Shown here one piece after another: positions 34,929 through 41,953 of a stretch of DNA of 64,000 nucleotides. The DNA lies in assembly GCF_040649515.1 (NCBI RefSeq), contig NZ_JBEZFP010000025.1, forward strand, positions 1-64,000. The letters are read 5' to 3'. The translations under genes were made by a program, and so were the position numbers. How positions within the stretch are numbered: the stretch's first letter is position 1; each line of letters starts with the position of its first letter. This stretch comes from Yinghuangia elevatio (GTDB lineage Bacteria; Actinomycetota; Actinomycetes; Streptomycetales; Streptomycetaceae). Under the pieces are notes generated by a model. The model ran no database searches. It worked only from the letters and a program-made list of their open reading frames with translations, and was not told the DNA's origin.

Positions 34929-34957
34929 CGGCTAAGAAGAAGCTGCCACTGACGCAT
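34904..34957 (-). CDS. leuA leader peptide with three consecutive CTT leucine codons
   Basis: A 17-residue peptide, MRQWQLLLSRRGEGSPS, encoded 141 bp upstream of leuA on the same strand. Leucines 6-8 all use CTT, a codon that is rare at this GC content. This is the classical layout of a transcription attenuator: when leucyl-tRNA is short the ribosome stalls on the CTT run, alters folding downstream and prevents the terminator at 34780-34809. The ribosome-binding sequence is weak (AGGGTG too far upstream). Confidence 0.75.
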   Translation of the reverse strand: MRQWQLLLSRRGEGSPS

Positions 34958-35103
34958 GATGCCCGACACCCTACCCGACCCCTGTCCCCGATTGCACATC
35001 CGCCTCCACCGTGGGCGCCCTGGACGGACCTCGGGGTGTGGATTGCGCCACGCTCACGTGCCCTTTACACGTATCCGGGTGAGAATGGTCGTGGAGAGAC
35101 ACC

Positions 35104-35138
35104 GGCGCCGCCTTCACCTCCCCTTGGAGGGCGGCGCC
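35104..35138 (-). terminator. era terminator
   Basis: A perfect 9-bp stem GGCGCCGCC/GGCGGCGCC (35104-35112 with 35130-35138), 53 bp past the era stop. On the plus strand a TTT follows. Confidence 0.7.
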
Positions 35139-35190
35139 TTTCCCTGTCCCGGATCCTGCCCCGGATCCTGTCCCGCCCGCCGGCCGCCGG

Positions 35191-36144
35191 TCAGAAGCCG
35201 AGTCGGCGCAACTGCTTCGGGTCGCGCTGCCAGTCCTTGGCCACCTTCACGTGCAGGTCCAGGTAGACCGGGGTGCCGAGAAGCGCCTCGATCTGCTTGC
35301 GCGCCCGCGTGCCCACGTCCTTCAGCCGCGCGCCCTTGGCACCGATGACAATCGCCTTCTGGCTGGGGCGTTCCACGTACAGATAGGCGTGTACGTCCAG
35401 CAGCGGCTTGTCGGCCGGGCGGTCCTCGCGCGGGATCATCTCCTCGATGACCACCGCGAGGGAGTGCGGGAGTTCGTCGCGTACGCCTTCGAGCGCCGCC
35501 TCGCGGATCAGCTCGGCGGCCATGATCTGCTCCGGCTCGTCCGTCAGTTCGCCGTCCGGGTACAGCGGCGGGCCCTCCGGGAGCAGCTTCGCGAGGAGGT
35601 CCGCGACCAGCCCCACCTGGGCCCCCGACACGGCCGACACCGGGATGATCTCGGCCCATTCGAAGCCGAGGTCGGTGGCCATCTGCTGGACCGCGACCAA
35701 CTGCTCGGCGAGCGTCTTCTTGTCCACCAGGTCGGTCTTGGTGACGACCGCGACCTTCGGCGTCTTGCGGACCTCCGCGAGCTCCTTCGCGATGAAGCGG
35801 TCGCCGGGGCCCACCTTCTGGTCCGCGGGCAGGCAGAAGCCGATGATGTCGACCTCCGCCCACGTGGTGCGCACGAGGTCGTTGAGGCGCTGGCCGAGAA
35901 GCGTGCGGGGCTTGTGCAGGCCGGGGGTGTCGACGAGGACGAGCTGCGCGTCCGGGCGGTGCACGATGCCGCGCACCGTGTGCCGGGTGGTCTGCGGACG
36001 CCCCGAGGTGATCGCCACCTTCGTGCCGACCAGCGCGTTCGTCAGCGTGGACTTGCCCGCGTTGGGGCGGCCGACGAAGCACGCGAAGCCACTGCGGTGG
36101 ACCGCGCCGCGCGTGGCGGCGGAGGGGGTGGGGCGATCACTCAT
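35191..36144 (-). CDS. era: GTPase Era
   Basis: About 317 residues; a GTPase for 30S maturation that binds the 16S rRNA 3' end. G1 GRPNAGKST, G3 DTPGLHKP, G4 TKTDL and G5 SAVSG are all present, followed by the KH domain with ERPSQKAIVIGAKG. Two ATGs are possible: 36144, with AAGGGA 11 bases upstream (chosen), or 36153, which overlaps the previous gene's TGA. Confidence 0.95.
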   Translation of the reverse strand: MSDRPTPSAATRGAVHRSGFACFVGRPNAGKSTLTNALVGTKVAITSGRPQTTRHTVRGIVHRPDAQLVLVDTPGLHKPRTLLGQRLNDLVRTTWAEVDIIGFCLPADQKVGPGDRFIAKELAEVRKTPKVAVVTKTDLVDKKTLAEQLVAVQQMATDLGFEWAEIIPVSAVSGAQVGLVADLLAKLLPEGPPLYPDGELTDEPEQIMAAELIREAALEGVRDELPHSLAVVIEEMIPREDRPADKPLLDVHAYLYVERPSQKAIVIGAKGARLKDVGTRARKQIEALLGTPVYLDLHVKVAKDWQRDPKQLRRLGF

Positions 36145-36149
36145 GGGTC

Positions 36150-37091
36150 TCATTGTCCCTTAGCCCCGGCCATGTCCCGACCGCTCTTCTGCCGCGGCAC
36201 CTGCGACGCACGCTTCGCGTTCGCCAGCGCCCTCGCCTTCTCGTGCTTCTCGGCGCGTCCCCACAGACGGCGGCCGACGACCATCCACAGCACCCACATC
36301 GACGCGGCGAGGCCGGCCGCGCCGAGGGTGCTGCGCAGCAGCAGTTCACCGATCGGCGGGTACTTGGCGTGCACCTTCTCGACCCAGTACGGACCGCCCC
36401 AACTCAGGTCGAGCGGAGCCTTGTCGACGAACCGCGACCAGAAGAACCAGGCGAATATCCGGCAGGCGCCGTACAGGAAGTACGCCCGGTACAGCGCCAG
36501 CATCAGCACTTCGGACATCTTCAGGCGGCGCTTGAACCACGGCCACACCGGGTCGTCGGCGACGACCTTGGTGAAGAAGTAGTTGCGGGTCAGCACCTTC
36601 CAGCTCAGCAGCACCATGCCGAGCCAGAACAGGTCCCAGACGCCGCCGAGGCTGGAGTAGTACGCGGATGCGTCGCCGTAGCGGCCCTGCTGGGCGGCGT
36701 ACGCCCACATGCCGATCGAGTAGTTCTGCGTGCTGAACGGGAAGAACAGCATGACGCCGACGCTGTCGCAGATGTCGGTGAAGACGTGGGCCCAGTGGCC
36801 GATGAGCAGGCCGAGCGCCCACGCGCGGCTCTTGAAGACCCACAGCACGATCAGCGAGATGACCACGCCGTACATGAGCGAGTGCGTGAACCCGACACCT
36901 GGCCAACCGCGGTGGTACAGGTCGGGGTTCTTGGGGTGGAAGCTGAACCCGAAGGCGTCGAAGCCGTAGACGGTGCCCTTGGAGATCATGTCCGGCCAGA
37001 AGCAGCCGAGCAGGATGGCCAGGAACGACACCTTGGTCTTGATGTGCTTCTGGAGGACGTAGCTCTCCAGTTCGTGCGCCGCCCAGCTCAC
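36150..37091 (-). CDS. membrane metal-dependent hydrolase-like protein (YdjM/LexA-binding family)
   Basis: A 313-residue protein with several membrane helices between about 20 and 275. AAHELESYVLQ at the N terminus, HRGWPGVGFTHSLMYG and IGHWAHVFTDICDSVG carry the conserved His/Asp positions of the YdjM family of predicted membrane hydrolases. The aromatic-rich middle and a basic Lys/Arg/Ala tail follow. It starts with GTG overlapping the upstream TGA, and its own TGA overlaps the farther era ATG. Substrate unknown. Confidence 0.75.
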   Translation of the reverse strand: MSWAAHELESYVLQKHIKTKVSFLAILLGCFWPDMISKGTVYGFDAFGFSFHPKNPDLYHRGWPGVGFTHSLMYGVVISLIVLWVFKSRAWALGLLIGHWAHVFTDICDSVGVMLFFPFSTQNYSIGMWAYAAQQGRYGDASAYYSSLGGVWDLFWLGMVLLSWKVLTRNYFFTKVVADDPVWPWFKRRLKMSEVLMLALYRAYFLYGACRIFAWFFWSRFVDKAPLDLSWGGPYWVEKVHAKYPPIGELLLRSTLGAAGLAASMWVLWMVVGRRLWGRAEKHEKARALANAKRASQVPRQKSGRDMAGAKGQ

Positions 37092-37543
37092 CGGGCACCC
37101 CCCACCTTCTCGCGCCGGGCCTGGACGCGGCGGCCCACCCAGTGGACCGCCATGATGATGACGACGACCGTGAACGGCCCGCGCGTCCAGGTCAGGACGT
37201 CGCGCTGGGTGAAGTAGCCGAGCAGGATGAGCGCCACCGCGCCGACGGCGTAGGCGACAAGGTCGACGACGCCCTCGCGGACGTCCTCAGGGCGGATCTC
37301 CTCGCCGTCGTCGGACGTGTCCGCCGTGTCGGACAGCTCTGGGACTTCTGACGCGTTATCAGTGCCGTCGGCGTGGTCCACGTCGTCGGCGCCGGCAGTG
37401 TCCGTGCCAGCTGTGTTGCCCTCACGCGTGGTGCCGTCCGGGTCGTCCGTATTGCTCGCGTCGTCCGCACCGGCCGCTGCAGGCGAAGAGTCGGGTGTCG
37501 GCAACCCGCCCGATTCGTCCGCCTGTTCCGATTCGGCAGCCAT
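37088..37543 (-). CDS. small two-helix membrane protein with acidic N terminus
   Basis: A 151-residue protein. Residues 1-85 are acidic and low complexity (Asp, Glu, Thr, Ala, Ser). Two hydrophobic helices lie at about 93-110 and 120-137, and a short basic tail ends it. Translationally coupled to the YdjM-like gene, so the two probably work together. I do not recognise the family. Confidence 0.65.
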   Translation of the reverse strand: MAAESEQADESGGLPTPDSSPAAAGADDASNTDDPDGTTREGNTAGTDTAGADDVDHADGTDNASEVPELSDTADTSDDGEEIRPEDVREGVVDLVAYAVGAVALILLGYFTQRDVLTWTRGPFTVVVIIMAVHWVGRRVQARREKVGGAR

Positions 37544-37556
37544 TCCGTCCCCAATT

Positions 37557-37571
37557 CTGACGTTTCGTCAG
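37557..37571. promoter_or_regulatory. small palindrome before the 37543 gene
   Basis: CTGACG-TTT-CGTCAG, a perfect 6-bp inverted repeat 14 bp upstream of the acidic membrane protein. It may be an operator or a short terminator of the preceding gene. Confidence 0.35.
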
Positions 37572-37659
37572 CCCAGATTCCGCGCGCGCACGCGCACCCT
37601 GCGGCGGCGTGATCCTACTGGTCGGCCGAATCTGACGCGGCGCCCGCCCGTGGCGCGCG

Positions 37660-38007
37660 TCACACCTCGACGGTGGCCGCGACCTTCCCGTCGGGCCCCG
37701 CAAGGTGGATGGGCGTGCCGGCGCCACCGAGATCGCGTACGACCTCCCGGTCCTCCGCCGCGACCGCCTCCGCCTTGCCGACCACCGCGGCGGCCTCCAG
37801 CCCGCGGGCACCGCCGGCCACGGCCATGGCAACCGCGGTCTGCAGCGCGGTGAGGCGCAGCGAGGGCAGGTCGACGGTCGAGGCGACGTACGTCCGCCCC
37901 GTCTCGTCGCGCACCGCGGCCCCCTCGGACGCGCCGTTGCGCGCCCGGGCCGAACGCGCCAGCGTGACGATCTTGGCGTCCTCGGGGTCGACGGTCGTGC
38001 CGCTCAT
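37660..38007 (-). CDS. cytidine deaminase-like protein lacking catalytic residues
   Basis: A 115-residue protein with the layout of a small cytidine deaminase: an N-terminal helix ARSARARNGASEGAAVRD, a YVASTVDLPSLRLTALQTAVAMA core and VAAEDREVVRDLG. The His/Cys-Ala-Glu proton shuttle is replaced (ALQTA) and the PCGXC zinc motif is absent, with no Cys in the protein. It cannot bind the catalytic zinc. The gene's position beside era fits the cytidine-deaminase-type gene of Streptomyces. The ATG has AGGAGG behind it. Confidence 0.7.
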   Translation of the reverse strand: MSGTTVDPEDAKIVTLARSARARNGASEGAAVRDETGRTYVASTVDLPSLRLTALQTAVAMAVAGGARGLEAAAVVGKAEAVAAEDREVVRDLGGAGTPIHLAGPDGKVAATVEV

Positions 38008-38043
38008 CGTTCCTCCTGCTCACCGGGATGGATCCCGGGCACA

Positions 38044-38086
38044 GTACCGCCCCGGGGCAACGCGGACGTTGCTCCCGGGGCGGTAC
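38044..38086 (-). terminator. 19-bp terminator hairpin
   Basis: Perfect 13-bp outer arms (38044-38056 with 38074-38086) continue into a 6-bp inner stem, GCAACG/CGTTGC, with a single bulged T. It lies 43 bp after the lipoprotein stop at 38129 and is the strongest hairpin in the window. Confidence 0.85.
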
Positions 38087-38128
38087 GCCGGCGAACCCGG
38101 CGGGGCAGCAGGCCCTTCCCGCGCACGG

Positions 38129-38965
38129 TCAGCCCATTTCCTCGACCTTCTGGATCTGCCCGGTGACGAACTGGGTCGGCGCGTCCGGCTCGGTGTACGT
38201 CGAGTGCGCGGCGACCGTGACACCGACGGCGCCGTGGCGCGAGGCCATGACGTACCCGTAGCTGCGCACCTGGCCGTCGGACGAGACCTTCAGGCGGTAG
38301 CTGACGCTGTCGTCACCGTGCGTGCCGAGGCGCACCTCGGTGATCTCGTACTCCCACGACTCGTTGCCGGTCTTCTCGCTGAACGAGGGACAGGCCTTGA
38401 GGGCCTTGGTGTACTCGTCGAAGTCCTTCTGCAGTTCGTCCGGGGCGTCGCTGATCAGGGTGACGATGACGCCTTCCTGGTCGTCCGCGTCGAGCGTCTC
38501 CTTCGTGAACTCCCGCTCCGCCTTGGCGGTCGAGCCCGCGCTGCCGGTCAGCAGCGTCGTGCAGCGCGGGTCCGACACGACCGTGTCGGGGTCGAGCGTG
38601 CCGTCGTCCATGTCGGTGTCGGCCTCGCCCGCCGTGTAACCGGCGGGCACCTCCTGCGCGTTGAGCAGCGCGTCGACGAGTTCGTCGCTCGCCGGGGCGC
38701 CGGCCGCGGGCTTGGTGTCCTTCCCGGTCGGCTTTCCGGTCGGCTTCGCGGTCGCCTTCGGGTCGTCCTTGCCGCTCGGCTTGCCGCTCGCCTTGTCGGT
38801 CGCCTTGTCGGCGCCCGAGGCGGACGCCGTCGACTTGGTCGCGTCGGCCTTGTCGTCCGAGCCGAACTCGCAGGCGGTGAGCCCCGAGAGGCCGAGCGCC
38901 ACCAGCGGAAAGGCGATCGCGAGCTTGACGGACTTGCGCGTGGTACGGGACGTGCGTGTACGCAC
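38129..38965 (-). CDS. putative lipoprotein A
   Basis: A 278-residue exported lipoprotein. The lipobox is GLTAC (Cys32). A Lys/Ala/Gly/Asp linker (about 35-90) precedes a globular domain that starts ELVDALLNAQEVPAGY and ends VTGQIQKVEEMG. The same opening, a short helix ending in L(L)-A-Q-E(L)-P-G, and the same length recur in two other window genes (39154, 63201). This suggests a family of surface sensor or binding domains, comparable with PknH-type extracellular domains. Start GTG. Function unknown. Confidence 0.75.
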   Translation of the reverse strand: MRTRTSRTTRKSVKLAIAFPLVALGLSGLTACEFGSDDKADATKSTASASGADKATDKASGKPSGKDDPKATAKPTGKPTGKDTKPAAGAPASDELVDALLNAQEVPAGYTAGEADTDMDDGTLDPDTVVSDPRCTTLLTGSAGSTAKAEREFTKETLDADDQEGVIVTLISDAPDELQKDFDEYTKALKACPSFSEKTGNESWEYEITEVRLGTHGDDSVSYRLKVSSDGQVRSYGYVMASRHGAVGVTVAAHSTYTEPDAPTQFVTGQIQKVEEMG

Positions 38966-39153
38966 CGTGAACCCCCCAGTTCGGTGTCGTGTGCGACGCG
39001 ATACCGCGGCCCGTACCCCCCTGGTCCGGACCGCCGCGTCGTCGGTATGCGGAAGAAGCTACCGGTCGGGACGCGAATTTCCAGTGCCTGTTACCGACCC
39101 GACACGCCGCCGTGACGGCTGCCGCCCGCTTGTTGCGCCCGCCCGTTCGGGGC

Positions 39154-40047
39154 TCACCGCCCGAGCAGCGCCCGGGCCTTCTGCACCTGGCCGGTGATGA
39201 CCGCCGCGTACGGTGCGGCATCCGGCGCCGCGTCGCCCGGATACACGAACTGCGCCGTCGTCGCCCCGAACCGGACGAGCACCACCGTCTCGACGCGCGT
39301 CTCCGTCCCGGTCCGCACGGTCACCCGGTAGGCCGTCGTCTCGTCCCCCGCCAGCGGCGCGCCGTCGACGGGAGCCACCGACCACTGCTCAGGAGCCGGC
39401 CCCCCGGCACGCACCGCGAACTCCACCGAACACCCGGCCATGGCCCGGTCCAAGGCGGGCAGCAGCGCCGCACCGCGGTCGTCGCGGTGGCTGGAGAGCG
39501 TCACACCCAGGCGCGCCCCATCGGGCTTGGCCGCGTCCGCGTACTCGCGGTGCGCCCACGCCTCCGGAGCGCCGCCGTCGAACACCGACACCTGTGCGAA
39601 CACCGCGCACTCGGGCCGGTCCACCGCCGGAACCGCAGGCGGCGGGTCCGGGTTCGGGGCCGTGTCTTTGGCCCGGTCGGGCCCGTCGACCCGCAGCCCG
39701 GTCGCGGCCAGTTCGGCCTGCGCCAGCAACGCGGCGGTCAGTTGAGGCGCCGTCGCGGGTCCGGTCGGCGGCGCCGACGGCTTCCCGGGCAGCGAACTGC
39801 CCTTGCCCTCACCGGGCTTGCCCGTCACGACCGGCCTGACCGGCGTCGGCTCGCTCTTCGGCGGGACCGGGGTGCCCGCCTCCGGGTCCACGGTCGGCCC
39901 CGGTACGCCCGTCACCTGCCCCGCCGTGGCCTCGGCGCCGCCACCCCCGCTGTCGCTGTCGCAGGCGCTCGCTCCCAGGAGCACAACGCCCAGCAGCGCG
40001 ATGCCCAAGCCTGGCGCCCCGAATCGGGACAGCCTGATCGTGCGCAC
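39154..40047 (-). CDS. putative lipoprotein B
   Basis: A 297-residue lipoprotein with Cys29 in GASAC, a Pro/Gly/Lys linker to about 98, and a domain starting QLTAALLAQAELAATGL and ending VITGQVQKARALLGR. The end closely resembles that of lipoprotein A (VTGQIQKV) and the two genes are adjacent, so they are probably diverged duplicates. Three Cys in the domain could form disulphides. Start GTG behind a G-run shared with lipoprotein A. Function unknown. Confidence 0.75.
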   Translation of the reverse strand: MRTIRLSRFGAPGLGIALLGVVLLGASACDSDSGGGGAEATAGQVTGVPGPTVDPEAGTPVPPKSEPTPVRPVVTGKPGEGKGSSLPGKPSAPPTGPATAPQLTAALLAQAELAATGLRVDGPDRAKDTAPNPDPPPAVPAVDRPECAVFAQVSVFDGGAPEAWAHREYADAAKPDGARLGVTLSSHRDDRGAALLPALDRAMAGCSVEFAVRAGGPAPEQWSVAPVDGAPLAGDETTAYRVTVRTGTETRVETVVLVRFGATTAQFVYPGDAAPDAAPYAAVITGQVQKARALLGR

Positions 40048-40121
40048 GGTGAACCCCCCGGTCCGTCGGCGAATGCGTACCCCCGCGAACGAAGGTACGG
40101 GGTCCGCAGGCCCGCCGTACG

Positions 40122-41438
40122 TCAGTCCGCGTCGTCGCCTTCGTCGTCACCGTCACGGCTGTCCGGACGCGGCGCCCGCCCGACGACGATCGTGCCGACC
40201 TGGTTGCGGCGCCCCGACGGCCGGTCGGCGGTCAGCCGCAGCCCCTCGACCTCCGCGGTCGCCCCCGGGATCGGCACCCGGCCGAGCTGCTTGGCAAGCA
40301 GCCCGGCGACCGTCTCGACGTCCTCGTCGTCCAGCTCCAGGCCGAACAGGTCGCCCAGTTCGTCGACCGGCAGGCGCGCGGTCACCCGGAAGCGTCCGTC
40401 GCCCAGATCCTCGACCGGGTTCGTCTCGCGGTCGTACTCGTCGGTGATCTCGCCGACGATCTCCTCGAGGATGTCCTCGATCGTGACCAGCCCGGCCGTA
40501 CCGCCGTATTCGTCGACGACGATGACCATGTGGGTGCGGCTCGCCTGCATCTCGCGCAGCAGGTCGTCGGCCGGCTTGCTGTCCGGCACGAACGTCGCCT
40601 GCCGCATGAGCGACTCGACCTGTTCGTGCGCCCACCGGTCGTCGGCGCCGCCGACCGCGTGCTCGGCCAGGTCCTTCAGGTAGACGATGCCGACGACGTC
40701 GTCCTCGTTCTCGCCGATCACCGGGACGCGCGAATAGCCGCTGCGCAGCGCGAGGCGCAGCGCCTGCCGCACCGTCTTGTGCCGCTCGATGAACACCATG
40801 TCCGGACGCGGCACCATGACCTCGCGCACGATGGTGTCGCCGAGTTCGAGCACCGAGTGCAGGAGCTTGCGCTCCTCGTCTTCGATCAGCGACTCCTTCT
40901 CGGCGAGGTCCACGAACGCGCGCAGCTCCGCCTCGGACGCGAACGGCCCTTCGCGGTAGCCCTTTCCGGGCGTGACCGCGTTGCCGATCAGGATCAGCAG
41001 CGGCGGCAGCGGCCCCAGAATGCGGGCCAGCACGATCAGCACGGGCGCACCCGCGATGCCGACCGCGATGGGGTGCTGGCGGCCGATGGTGCGCGGTGAG
41101 ACGCCGATGACGACGTACGACACCACCACCATCACGCCGATGGACGCCAGTACCGCCTGCCACGTCGCGTCGAAACCGTCGTAGAAGACGACCGACACCA
41201 ACACGGCCGCGGAGACCTCGCAGGCGACCCGGATCAGCAGCGCCAGGTTGAGGTAGCGCGCGGGGTCCCGGACGACCGTGAGCAGGCGCTCGGCGCCGCG
41301 CCGACCGGTGCGTACCAGCTCCTCGACCCGCGGACGCGAGATACGCGCGAGGGCCGCCTCCAGGCACGCGAACAGCCCGGCCACGACGACGAGGACGACC
41401 GCCCCGACGACGAGCCGGAAGACCTCGTCAGAGGACAC
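40122..41438 (-). CDS. CNNM/CBS-domain membrane protein (hemolysin C/CorC-like)
   Basis: A 438-residue protein. The N-terminal membrane domain (about 1-155) has four hydrophobic segments. Two CBS domains follow (about 200-325) with VMVPRPDMVFI, SGYSRVPVIGE, DDVVGIVYLKDL and HMVIVVDEYGGTAGLVTIEDILEEIVGEI, in parts. The C-terminal transporter-associated domain ends in an acidic tail. Members influence magnesium or cobalt export. Start GTG. It follows ybeY in the conserved order. Confidence 0.92.
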   Translation of the reverse strand: MSSDEVFRLVVGAVVLVVVAGLFACLEAALARISRPRVEELVRTGRRGAERLLTVVRDPARYLNLALLIRVACEVSAAVLVSVVFYDGFDATWQAVLASIGVMVVVSYVVIGVSPRTIGRQHPIAVGIAGAPVLIVLARILGPLPPLLILIGNAVTPGKGYREGPFASEAELRAFVDLAEKESLIEDEERKLLHSVLELGDTIVREVMVPRPDMVFIERHKTVRQALRLALRSGYSRVPVIGENEDDVVGIVYLKDLAEHAVGGADDRWAHEQVESLMRQATFVPDSKPADDLLREMQASRTHMVIVVDEYGGTAGLVTIEDILEEIVGEITDEYDRETNPVEDLGDGRFRVTARLPVDELGDLFGLELDDEDVETVAGLLAKQLGRVPIPGATAEVEGLRLTADRPSGRRNQVGTIVVGRAPRPDSRDGDDEGDDAD

Positions 41439-41483
41439 CGCGTGCCCCGTCCTTCCGTCCGACCTTCCGTCTCTGACCGGGCA

Positions 41484-41948
41484 TCAGGAGGCCGCGCCGC
41501 GCCGTTCGCGCCACGCGTCGAGGATCTCGCGCTGGAGACCGAACATCTCGCGCTCCTCGTCGGGCTCGGCGTGGTCGTAGCCGAGCAGGTGCAGCACCCC
41601 GTGCACGGTGAGCAACTGCAGTTCGTCGTCCGTCGAGTGCCCGGCGGCCTTGGCCTGGCGGGCCGCGACCTCCGGGCACAGGACCACGTCGCCGAGCAGT
41701 CCCTGCGGCGGGTCCTCGTTGTCCTTCCCGGGACGCAGCTCGTCCATCGGGAAGGACATGACGTCCGTCGGCCCCGGCAGGTCCATCCACGTGATGTGCA
41801 GCTGCTCCATGGCGGCCTCGTCGACGATGACGACGGACAGCTCGGCGAGCGGGTGGATGCGCATCCTGTCGAGGGTGAAGCGGGCCACGTCCACGATGCC
41901 GTGCTCGTCGAGCTCGTACCCGGACTCGTTGGCGATGTCGATGGACAT
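41484..41948 (-). CDS. ybeY: endoribonuclease YbeY
   Basis: A 154-residue zinc-dependent RNase for 16S rRNA 3'-end processing and ribosome quality control. The metal motif HGVLHLLGYDH is complete, preceded by TDVMSFPMDE. The gene begins five bases after the phoH stop, so the two are one transcription unit. Confidence 0.96.
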   Translation of the reverse strand: MSIDIANESGYELDEHGIVDVARFTLDRMRIHPLAELSVVIVDEAAMEQLHITWMDLPGPTDVMSFPMDELRPGKDNEDPPQGLLGDVVLCPEVAARQAKAAGHSTDDELQLLTVHGVLHLLGYDHAEPDEEREMFGLQREILDAWRERRGAAS

Positions 41949-41953
41949 GGCCG

